The translations under genes were made by a program, and so were the position numbers. Shown here in pieces: positions 34,121 through 46,700 of a stretch of DNA of 64,000 nt. Location of the stretch: contig CM066991.1 in the NCBI GenBank assembly GCA_033977485.1, forward strand, positions 133,567,999 through 133,631,998. Direction: 5' to 3'. Numbering within the stretch: the first letter of the stretch is position 1; every line of letters begins with the position of its first letter. Origin of the DNA: Hydrangea macrophylla (lineage: Eukaryota > Streptophyta > Magnoliopsida > Cornales > Hydrangeaceae). Below the pieces are notes generated by a model that made no database searches, was not told the DNA's origin, and worked only from the letters and a program-made list of their open reading frames with translations.

Positions 34121-34187
34121 TCAGTAGATTCCAGGTATAATCCGGGAAGGAACCTTCTCACAATACAATTTCCAGTATTTTCCATAC
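34121..34187 (-). CDS. DWF5: DWF5 exon 13 with stop
   Basis: Residues 413-434 and TGA: KYGKYWKLYCEKVPSRIIPG then IY. Acceptor TTGTAG. Confidence 0.95.
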
Positions 34188-37100
34188 CTACAAAGAGCAC
34201 ATTGTCAGAAACTTCATCATCTTTTCATATTAGGCTGCCAACAACTCAACTAATTTATATATATATATATATATATATGTATATACACAAAAATCATGAT
34301 ATAGCACTTGGACAAACTTTTGCAATCATCTCAAATAATCGAAGAACAGCAGCTTCAGTTGGATAGTCTTACAATCTAAATGGACTGCATTTTATTCGTA
34401 GTTTTACAAAATTAATATAAATCAGGATTAGAACTTTTAGGATCTATTTGGCTCATGGATTAGGTGAGGGAAAAGAAAAGAAAATACAAAGAAATACACT
34501 TTTTCTTGTTTGGTTAGGAAAATGGGAAGGAAAAGAAGATCGAGCGATGAATAAAATAAAAATTTTCGAATTCTGTGAGTCACTTCCTCATTTCATGAGA
34601 TACCATTATATCTCATAAAATACTAATCTCCGATGTCATTTAAACACAGAGGAAACAACAGACCAAAAACATAAGGAAATAGTTTGCCATCTCATTTTCC
34701 TTTCCCTTTTCTTTTCTATATCCACAGACCAAAGAGAGCACTAGGATACATAAATATGTGAATTTTTTTTGTCTTTCCACATCATTCTAGTTGTCAGAAG
34801 ATTTTATTTGTATTCACAGGGGATATAAATTTAAGTTGACAGGAGAAGATTGAGTTTTGCTTACTTCGATTTGCATCGATCATCGTCCCTTTTCGCTCGG
34901 TCAAAAAGTAGGATAGTAAGAAACGCTACATAGAAGTAGGGTAGAAACTGCAAAAAAGCACAAGAACAGAGAAAAATAAGATTTTAACAATGTGTTTGTC
35001 CAGATTGTGAGCAGCGTGATTATTCCACAACAAATGCTTACATGGTTGAAGAGAGCTGGTACAGTCCAGAAAAAAGCAGCTAATATCTCTGGTACGTAAT
35101 GGAAGTGACGAGATAATCCCCACCTGCACGAACCAGAAAGTAATTATATCTTGCAAGTCAAAAATCAACTCGACATCCCACAAGCCGAGCAGACCATGAA
35201 ACTAAGATAAGCAAACCCTTGGCCAGTGTTTCATGATATAAAAACATATTCCATAAAAATAGATCAAGATTCATATTAAATACAGATTCATATTAAATAC
35301 TTCACATATATATTACATATTTGCTAGAGAAAAAAAAACATGAACTAACCATCCTGAGGTCAGGAGAATACTGGTTTTTGTCTCACCAGAAGTTGTAGTG
35401 TACGAGGCCACAATCTGTATAAGATCAAGAGTAGGTTAAAACTCAGAAACCGGAGAACATTGCAGGAGTAAGTTTAGAAAATTGTGAATTAGACATAAGA
35501 TAGTGAATGCAAACATAAACCAAGGTTTTCACAGCTATAACACGAAAGTACCTTTGACGGGGCCTTTCCCCAAACCAAGCACTTGCCATTTGTTCTGCGA
35601 AATTCTTGCCTTTGCCTGTCGCAGTCATAGTTGATATATATGCATAGAATGCCTGCAACAAGAATATAGAGAGCAAGCTGGCAAAAAAAGGTTTGAGTTT
35701 GTTAGGAATAAAAATGCAACCTCAGAATAAGAGAAATTAAAACTCATAACTTCTTTAGCAAATGATACAGAGCAGTGATGCTTATCCAACTGTTTTAAAG
35801 TTACGGGCCAGACATGTTTCAGTATCTGCCAATGATAGACAAAATTTCCAGCTTGAATCTGGCATTGGACTGCCGAATTGACAGTCAAATTTGTCGTGAC
35901 AAAGAAATAGATACCTTTAATTCAAGTGAGACTCCAACTGATCTTACAACTAATGCTATGTTTGGTTAGAGGAATGGAGAAGTGGAAGGAAGGGAAAGGC
36001 GGGAGAGAGGTATCCCTAGGGAAAGGAAGGGAATCGACCCTCCTTTTGTTTAGGGATATGAAAATATGGAATATTTCTTATTTTATTATTTTACCATTCC
36101 ATAAAAACAGAACAACTTTGGTGAAGGGAAAAAAAAAAAGGTGGAAGCTTCTTTTCTCTCCCAATCCTTCCACTTTTGGACAGATCAGACACGGTGGGCC
36201 AGGAGGGATACCTCTCCGCTCCTCCCTTCTTCCACTCTACCAAACAAGGGATCTTCTTCTCTTCCCTCCCTCCTACATACCAAACACAGTGTGAGATGGT
36301 ATTAATTTACCAACATACTTTTTAATTCTTTTTTTTTTTTTCCAAATTACATGAATTTCCAAATACAGCCAAATCTTTCCACTTAGACCTCTAGCCAAAG
36401 AAATCTTGCAATGCCAACGCAATCGAAATTCATGCAGCTAGTTTCGACTGCTTGTGAAACACCACGGCGTAGGTAGTGCGACCACCCATCAAACTGATAG
36501 ACGTCAACCAGATTGCAGTGCACAAGATGTTGAGTACAGGGAATGTACTAAATGCAAAAAGGATTCCAATGTTAGAAAGTTTGAACTTATCCTAAATGAA
36601 ACCACAAATGTCGAGTCGGAATTACAATAATGGTCTAAAGATCCAGCAAATGAAATTCTTGAGTGTCAGCAAATTGTGCTTTATTCCAATAAAGACCAGT
36701 ACTTGATAAGTGATAACAGACATACCTGAGTGCCAAGATTTACAGGATGATTGACTAGGTACATGCCGGGAGAAGTATAGATGGATGGAACCCATACCAA
36801 GCATCCCCAACATATATAAAAACCAGCTGCCAACAATGACATCGAGCATCAATAAAAAGTGAAGACGGAAAATGAGATTTACACACGCAAGGTGGATTTG
36901 GTATGTGATAATGCTCAAATATCAATTATAATACAACCTCCAGGTACTCATTAAGCATACGCCATACAGTAATAATAAATTGCACCATTCTATAAAGACT
37001 CTATTCAAAATATATCCTAATGTATTTTGTAATAACTCTTTTTTGTATATGATACATGTACATGCGTATTTCATGCTCACTCTGGAATGAAATAAAGCTT

Positions 37101-40100
37101 ATACAGAACTAAGATATACATCATGAAGACGAGGTATTAATAATCTTTGATCATAAGAACAAGAGAGGCAGAAGGGAGGGAAGAAATGGGAATGAGCCAG
37201 CTAGCTTAGCTTGTCTCCTCTTTGAAATTGTTAGATTGCTTGGATATTAACTTTAGCAATGACCAGAGTATCACCCATCAAGAAGATGATACACCATAAA
37301 GCCCAGAACCTAGAAACCAACTGAAGATTGATCTATGACCTCCAAATATGAAGGCAAACACCATGTCATTTAACCAAACAGTTTTAATTATCCTCATGCA
37401 ATTATTTTATGCTCAATAAAGATAAGCAAAAGTAGAGAATTTATAAACCTCGATCGTGCGCAATATCCATAGTGTTCCAGTATCCGGCTTCCCACCAAAA
37501 GAATTTTGTAACATACACCAGCATCAATGTAGTATTTACAAGCATGGAGTCAGCTACTCTTCCATTTTCTTCATACTGGTAGAATATAAGTTACATATTA
37601 GACAGAAGGTAAATCCGTAAATATAACATTTCCTTAAGACTACACTATTTGATACACAGTCGTCAATATGAATGTTGATTCAAAAGTTACCAGCACACCT
37701 AAACTTAACAGTACAGTGAGTGAAACAAAATTCTACTCATGCTATGATGCTATCAACAATCGGAAATCAAATTAAGTTGATGGTGGTGAAAGGGGGAAGA
37801 GATCAGCCATCAAATCAAAACACCTAGCATTCAGTGTCCAAACAGGCTGATGATATGCAACAAGCAACCTAGACATGAGAGAGGGAGTAAAGAATTTTTA
37901 GCTCCCTTACGCACTGCTTGGTTCGTGAATAGAGCAGAAAAGAAAATATAAAGGAAAACATTTTCCTTTGTTTTGTTAATAAGGAAACGGTGTGGCCAAT
38001 TGGAAGGAAAATAAAATATGATGAAAAATTAAAATTAAAAAAAAAATCTGTAAATTTGTGAGTCACTTCCCTTCCTCTTTTCTTGAATTCCAATTGTATT
38101 TTGAAAATGGAATTTTTAATGTTGTTTAAGCACAGAGGAAAACACTAGGGAAAAGATTTCCTAATCTTTTTCCTTTCAAAATTCGCAAGGCAAACAAAAC
38201 CTTAGTCAGCCGACCAAGCAAAAGTCCTCTCTATGGTTGGCCATATTGACACGGGTGTAACCATTTCAAGATAAACGCACATCAAGAAATAGTAGGCTTC
38301 ACATATTCAAAGAGAAACTAACAATCTGTTGATTCCCCTTTTCTAGGATTTCAATACGTGAGGCCTCAATTTTAGATTCTACATGCCATCTACAAATTTG
38401 ACATGTCTTGCCCCTGGGACACTCATTAACACTATTTTCAATAAGTAAAGTTAAAATTTCGTCAAGAATTGTGCTGAAGTTGAATATCTATCGACCTGTT
38501 TTATGCAATAAGTCACAGCAAGAACAGCCCAGGACATCATCCCAAATCTGCAGTTTGTGAAAACTTTGATATCAAAGTTCTTGCCAATGCGAGGATAAAG
38601 CTCCATACCCTGCAAGAATAACAAACATATGAGGAAAAGTATACCACAGGCATGGGCCATACTAAGAAATTTCATCACACCGTGGAATATTCACCAAAAT
38701 AATTTCATCTGATACTGATATATTAGAATATAAGAGCTTTCGAGAACAGAAATCCGTTGAGGCAATGACACTTAACTAAGAAGTTAAACTTTAATGAAAC
38801 TGTATAGATTCTTTTACCAACTTCCTATTCTTTCTCAGCCTTTTGGGTCAAAAAAGGCTCACCATTCCCCTCCCTTATCCTCCTCATTTCCAAGGGTGGG
38901 ATAAATGGAAGGGAAAGTAAGGGAGCTAGTGGATACCACCTATGAAGCATGGACACCCTATTTTGGCTCTCGTATCAGTGTCGACATCGAATCTGACACT
39001 AACACAACACAACACGTTCCAGACACAAGTCCTATTATTTTATTCCATTTTCTTGGTCCAACACGCTCCTGACACGTTATCAACACGCTCCCGACATTTT
39101 ACTAACACACTCCCGACATGATCGCGACACGCGCGGGACACGAAATGGGTATTTTTATGCACGTGCTTTGAAGTATTGGGGGTAAAACTCTAATTTTTCT
39201 AAAGTTTTTATAAATTTCGGATGTATATAAAACTTTTTTTTAAAGAAAATATGGGTTGTTGTTGGAAGATATGAAAAAATCCCATATTTTACTGTAATCT
39301 CATTAGTTATTGGTCCAACACGCTCCTGACACGTTTCCGACACGCTCCTGACACTTTACTGACACACTCCCGACATGATAGCGACACGCGCGGGACACGA
39401 AATGGGTATTTTTATACACTTATTTTGACGTATTGGGGGTAAAACTCTAATTTTTCTAAAGTATTTTATTTATAAATTTTGGATGTATATAAAAGTTTTT
39501 TTAAAATAAAATATGGGTTGTTGTTGGAAGATATGAAAAAATCCCATATTTTATTGTAATCTCATTAGTTATGAAATGATTATTTTTATATGATTGGGAT
39601 GTAAATCCCATGATTTATGGGATGGAATATGATTTGATTTGATATTATCTCTATCTCCACCCTATATATATGGGTGTGAGTCTTGTAATCAAAGTATCAT
39701 GTAAGAGAATACAAGATGTAGTCCTTTGGGCATCTCTCGTCTTCTCCTCTTTCTTTTACTTTTCCCTACAATTCTGTTTTTCTACTTGGTATCAGAGCCA
39801 CTTTCCTTGGTTTTTTTACCGCTTCTGTTATTATCACCCAATTACGAGAGTCATTCTTTGCCTATCTTATATTTTCTGGTTTCTCTTTCTGGTTCCGCAC
39901 CGTCACCCTTTTCAATCTTCGATTTTGATTTACATTCCTACCTTCAGTTTGAGGGGGAGTGGTAAATATATTATGGTGACCGATATTTCTATTTTTCCGG
40001 TGACTTCCATTTTTTCGTTACAACTAATGTTCTTTGGGCCTTGCTGGTGATTTATTATGGATGACATTTTCCCACAATAACACCCTTTATTGGTGAATGA

Positions 40101-40744
40101 TATTTTCCACCCTTACCCATTTGTTTGAACAAGACATTGGCCTCTCTCTTTGGTGATTTTTTGTGGTTGATATTTCCCACAATCTCATATTTTATTGGTG
40201 GATGATTTCTCCACCCTTGCTCGCTTGTTTGAACAGGAAGTTGGTCTCTTTGGTGATTTATTGTGGTTGATTGTTTCTCACAATCTCACCATTTCATTGG
40301 AGGATAGTATTATTCACCCTTGCCCATTTGATTGGGCGGTCTTTGCGGTTGTAATATTATCTTCAAGTTTGACACTTCATCCAGTATTCGTGTGCCAACT
40401 TGAGAGGGAGTGTTGGAAGGTATGAAAAAATCCCATATTTTATTGTAATCTCATTAATTATGAAATGATTTTGTTTTATATGATTGGGATGTAAATCCCA
40501 TGATTTATGGGATGCGATATGATTTGATTTGATATTATCTCTATCTCTATCCTATATATATGGGTCTGAGCCTTGTAATCAAAGTTTCAGTTAAGAGAAT
40601 ACAAGATGTAGTCCTTTGGGCATCTCTCGTTTTCTCCTCTTTCTTTTACTTTTCCCTACAATTCTGTTTTTCTACTGTTGTAAACAAAAATAAAAGAACT
40701 TCACACTCTTTAAAAGATTTAAATAAAAAAATTTAAAAATTTTG

Positions 40745-40788
<44 letters not shown>

Positions 40789-43700
40789 AGATCTTTTTTT
40801 AACTTTCTCATTACGAGAGAGAGAGAGAGAGAGAATCTTACACTTTTGTGGAACTCAGCCATAATAAGAGATTAAGGGTTTTTAAATCAGGATTTTTCAA
40901 TCTAGGATTTTTGTATATGCTTCAGTTTAGGGTTTTAAACTTTTAACTTCAAACTATGGTTGGATATGTGATGTATATGTTTTATATTGTTGTCCATTAG
41001 GGTTTTATGTGGTATATGTTTTTATTCATTCTTTGTATTGATAATGTCATAATATTGTAGTGATTTATGTGCTTTTATGCCAATTTTGATTAGACATGGT
41101 AAATATATATATATATATTTTAAATATTTTAGAGAAATTGTGTCCCTGACATATCGTATCATGCTTTTCTGAGAAATGTCATGTCGACGTATTCAAGTCG
41201 TGTCATATCCGTGTCGCATGTCCGCGTCGGTGCTTCATAGGATACCACTTCCCGGTAATATCACTCTTTATTCTAACAATTGAACTCCATTTTTGCCCCT
41301 CATATCACATTAATGCCTCATCTACTTTTTTCCGAAGAAGACGAGGGATTACCGATAGCCATTTATTTCATTCCCCTGTTTAATTATCCAAGAGGAAGAA
41401 TTATCACGTCCTTCCTTTCCTTTACCCTCTCCTACGGACCATCCTTCACTTCCCTCTCCCTTGTCGATACCCAAGGATAATGCAAGTTCCTAGATAAGAG
41501 AAGCAGGTGGTTTGTAAAAAGGGAAACATGTAAATAAGGATTCAGTGATCACTTTCATGTTTTTAGAACAGAACGCACGTACTAACTTCATATTCTTTCC
41601 GTAACTAATTCAAGCCACTGCCCCTACTGCACTTTTCAAGCAATCTGACTAGCTGAAGGTGCGAACACTTTAAATCAATAAAGCAACCAAGACCCAGTCC
41701 TAATATTTTACACAAAGCTATTAAATGGTGGAACATACGAAGTGGTAAATTTGCAAATCCATTTACATATGGTTTGGATCCTTATTAAAAATAAGAACCA
41801 TGATTTAACTCTGTGGATTAGCACATTCCGGAAGCCATACATGTTTTAGCGTGTACAAGAAATCAAATCTGAATGGTATGCTAGACGCGTGACACATGTT
41901 AAACAACCAGATAGTAGTTCATCCACTAATGACCAGATCAAATAATACAAAAAACAATGAACAGAAAGCATTATAAAATTAAAGAAGCTCACCCAATAGA
42001 AATCAATAATTACGTTTCCAGACGAACCAGAATCAGAGGAAGAAGGAGCCACATGACCCTGTAAGTTTCAGAAACATGGGTAACAATTGTTCTATAATCA
42101 CTTGAATATTAAATATCACAAGGGGAAATCCTCACTTTTATGTATAAGAAAATACAAAAAACAAAGCTCCCAAAAATGAGTGCTGAAAATATTTCTCCCA
42201 AATGATCATATACAATTGTGGGGTTGAATATTCCAAACCTGAAGAATAGACACAGAAGAAAATGTCAATTACACTATATCACACGTGGCATCTTGGTAAC
42301 TGAAAAACACATAAATATGTTTGTTTGTTTTTTTCATAAGAAGGCAACAAAAGGGAGGGGGGAGCAAGCTTGAGTTTAAGGGAATGTTCTATAAAGGCTA
42401 TGCAAATTTCAAGACAGGTAACAAATATCTGTAGCTACAAGACAAAAGCAGATATCATGCATGGGCTCAAAGCAGTCATTTTAGAAGGGTTATCAGTAGG
42501 GACATAGAGAGTCAGTACAGAATTAACAGCGGCGTAACCACGACTTCTGGCTAATACAATAGCTCTTATCCATGTTTCTTAAGGCTAAGTAAAAAGTTTA
42601 CATAAATAACTAAGCAAAACTATAACAGAAAAAATAAGGCCCGTATTGTTATTTGTTAGCTATGCTACAAAGAACCTAGCACCTTGTTTCTAGAAGTTGG
42701 GATAACGATAGAAAAATGAATAAATAAATGACTTAATTCTAATGGTTACTCTATATTTTTAGTAAAGACTGCTTTGAGAGAGGCATAGTAAGCTAAGAGT
42801 TGAAGACTAAATCCCCATAATTCTTTCTAAGGAATATACTTGTTAAAGCCGTTGGCCCGTTGCTACCTTTGGTGGAAAAATTTAATTAAAAGATTAGTTG
42901 AATAAGACCAACTGTAAAACTGATTAAGTCTTTCTATACTCTCCTCAGAAACAGGTGCTACGAGGTAATAAAAAGAACATCCAACTCTCCAAAAACAATA
43001 TTAAATGTTCTATAGCAAATCGACAAGTCCAAATATTTGCTTTAATGCAGCGAGCCCTTACCACCAAAGGCTAACATAAGTTATCAATGTCACCGCATAT
43101 GCTTGCAAACCATTTGCCTGCAAGAGGCACAAAAATCAAGCCAATAATTTACAGCATAAAACACACTCAAAATTTGAAATCAAGTAGTCCATTGCATTTC
43201 TTCCCTCTTTGAAGTTAGAAAAATTGAAACCTAATACGCACTACTCTAAAATACACATACATAGTTGTTAGGATCGGTCGATTCATGAGTTTGATTCATA
43301 CAATTTGATTGGACTTTCACACAACCTGTACGATTCATAGTTCATAAATTTGAACTTTGAAGCTTTAAGTTTTAAGTGATATTCCATTTAGCTTGTGTTG
43401 AATGTTTATTTTGTTCATTTAAAACATTGTAAATGGTTTTATACGTAAACAGTATATGGCCAATTGGCCATATATTATTATTTATTTTCTGGAGAGAAAA
43501 AATGAATATTACGACTCACATTCATAACTATGGCAGACTGATTCACAATTTGATAACAACGCATACACCCATGAATATAAGATCACTTCCCTAGACACAA
43601 TACAAAAAAAATCAGTACCTTATAGACAGGCCTATTCCCGGAAGGAGATATTGGTCCCTCGACTCTTTTGCCAGGTAACAAAAGCTGAAGTGCAGCCTCA

Positions 43701-46700
43701 AATGCTGCATAACAAGCAATGATTTTCCATGCTATTGTGGTAGGTTTTGGCCAAATGTCTACAAATCCTTGCACTCTGTGCTGCCACAGGTAATTCCCAG
43801 TTTGGGATATGGACCCATCAGCGTGTACCATTGTGTACCATCTGCATGGAGTAGCAAATTCTTTATTAAACATGCTCAACAACATCCCAAAAAGTTCACA
43901 ACTAGTACATTCACAGACACCCAATGGGCTAATTTCGACTGATCATAACACCTAAAATTTAGCTAAAACAGAGCACCCACAGGGTGTTATATATCCGCGT
44001 GCAGTGCTTTGTATGGCATTTATAATATCTCATTGCCCTTAATAAGGGCAACTATATAAATTTTCTTCCTTTTTGCTTAACACTCACTTAAACGGAGGGA
44101 AAATTAGTGTTTCACCAACTAATTTACTCCTAAAAATAGAAAATAGAAAAAACGAAATTTGTTTGAAGGATAGAAAATCAGGATTTTGAGATCATGCAAA
44201 ATTTCCATAAAATGAATCCACTCCATGCAAGGGCGTATAGGGAGCTGGGCTGACCCAGGCTGTAGCTCAGGGCAGCATGTCCAAGAAATTTTTTTTAGCT
44301 TGCCTCTAGCCAAGCCCATCAGCCATAGCCCTGCCCAATTGTTTTCCTTATAGCCTTTAGCCCAGCCCAAAGACTTACAAACTGATATACGTTTCTCAGA
44401 AAGACAAAAAAAAAAAACCATGCATTACAAATCTATTAGGTTGAAATTGTGAGAAATTGAGATTTGAGAATTGTCTTTACTTACTCCTTCATACCAACTC
44501 CCAGCCACACTACCTAAGCGGCTAAGCCATTCCATTCTGATTTCCCTCTAGTCAAGATTCAAGAACATCATGATTCATGAACATGGTCAGTTGACTACTT
44601 GACTCATTCTATTGATTATTTGATTTTAAGTCTTGGTTTTTTTTTTTGGTTCAAAACTCTTGGTTGAATAATCAACACTTTATGAGATATCATATAAAAT
44701 ACATATGTAAGACCCACTGGGCCACTAACTAGTTTAGATTTCAATTTTCTATTTCTTCTGCTTTTTTTGTTTTTTGTTTTTTTTTTTTCAATTTCTTTTT
44801 TGTTGACCTAACATATTTTGTTTGTTGCTTCAGATTGAAAAAACTTCAAGGTCTTGTTTCCACTGACAAATTTTGTTTTTTGGCTCAAAGAAGGTATTCT
44901 AATTCCTAATTGATTATCTAATTTACATTATATTATTTAGGTTCTTTTTTCTTTTTCTTTTTTTGGATTTAGACAGTGATAGTCAATTGCCTTGATTAGT
45001 TGATTGGGTGTATTCATTTTAGGATCAAAGAGTTTCAATAGATTAATTGATTATCTAATTAGTAATTGCTACTTTCCTAGGTTCTAATTTATAAACGGCA
45101 ATGGCACATAATCAACCACCGGCGAATCGTAGAAAAACTCCTTTTTTCCGTTCTTTAAAATAGGAGATGATCAAAACGATGATCATTCTATACGGGATAC
45201 ACCAATTCCCCACTTGGAAGCTAGTGGTGTTTACAAAGCAATTACGACCTTCAAATTTGTATTTATCTTACATTTAATGGATAAAATTATGGGAATCAAT
45301 GACATACTTTGCCAAGTTCTACAATGAAAGACTCGAGATATTTTGAATGCTTTGAAATTAGTCTCAACTACAAGAGCTCTCCTTGAGAATTTGAGACGTA
45401 ATGATTGGGATATATTCTTTGAGAAAGTGCAATTGTTTTGCAAACGGCATGACATTGATATACCTGATATGAGTTGTCGCTATAGATAAGGTCGCTCTCG
45501 TCATCAACGAGATTCTATTACAATTGAACATCATTATGGCATTAATGTCTTCAATTGTGCAATAGATTTTCAATTGACGGAGTTAAACAGTGGATTCAAC
45601 GATGAAGCAGTAGAACTTCTTAGTCTTAGCTCGACTCTAGATCCTAGTGATTCATTTAAATCATTTAACATGGAAGATATTTTGCAATCTTGCCAAGAAG
45701 TTTTATCCTCAAGATTTTACTGGACAGGAAATTCATGCTTTGAAATGTGAGTTGGAACACTATAAGCTTGATATAACTTGTGATCCCGAGTTTCAGAAAA
45801 TTTCTACCCATTCCGAATTATGCCGAGAATTGGTTGTAACAAGAAAGTCAAAGAACTCCTATCTCATTGAGAGATTGATTCATCTTGTTCTCTAACTCTT
45901 CCTGTTTCCACAGCTACTACAGATTGTGCATTTTCAGCTATGAAGCATGTTAAGACAGCGCTTCACAACAGGATGGATGATGAATTTCTTGGTGATTGTA
46001 TGACTCTATATTGAACGAGAACTTGCCGAGAAGATTGATTTATTTTTTAGTACGGACTAATCCATTTAAAGTTTTATGTTATAAAATGGACATAATTTTT
46101 TTGTTACTAGCCTCCCTTTTTTTGTTTTTTTAAATCTTAGCCCACCCCTTGGAGAGATCCTGGATACGCCCTTGACTCCATGGTAACTACCATCAAGGAG
46201 ATTGCTACGTGTTCGGCATTGCTATAAGCACAACTACTAACGCCCATTTCATATCCTTGATTTTTCTTTTTCTGTTAAGTAGTGTTGTTTTTTTTTTTTT
46301 CTTCGGAAAAAGGTAAATTCAAACCAAAAAAAGGCCATACCCCATTCTGTTAAGTAGTGTTGATTTTTAAGTACTGTTGATTAATATTGAACTGAATGCA
46401 AAAACACAAGTCCTGTCAGAGAAAATGAATCATTGAACTTTCGTAGCCAAATTGACATGAAAGTTATCAAAACAAATTTTTCGTTTCATTTCCTCAGATT
46501 TCTCAGCAAGCAAACATATAATAAGCTTATCCGAGCAACAGATCAATCAAAACAAATATATATATATATATATATATACATATAGTCATGTGTTTGATGA
46601 TACTGATAAGATCTGAAAATTCAAAAAATTTTCCTGGCGGATAAAGAACTTACAGTAAAATAACAAAAGGAGGACAAAGAGTGAGGAGTGAGAGCATTGA

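Larger units (their letters stand above)
38940..41240. mobile_element. 2.3-kb TIR element in DWF5 intron 5, holding a nested TRIM
   Basis: Flanked by an exact 8-bp repeat GATACCAC at 38932-38939 and 41241-41248 (9 bp if the preceding G is counted). The termini are CTATGAAGCA and TGCTTCATAG. The subterminal regions are rich in GACACG/CGTGTC units on both sides. No transposase is visible. An 8-9-bp TSD fits hAT or Mutator; I cannot decide between them. An uninterrupted run of 48 A lies at 40750-40797 and a (GA)n run follows at about 40815. Confidence 0.78.

Noticed and set aside
40750..40797. A48 as the tail of a LINE or processed pseudogene
   Set aside because: No upstream coding remnant or target repeat fits, and it is inside the TIR element 38940-41240.
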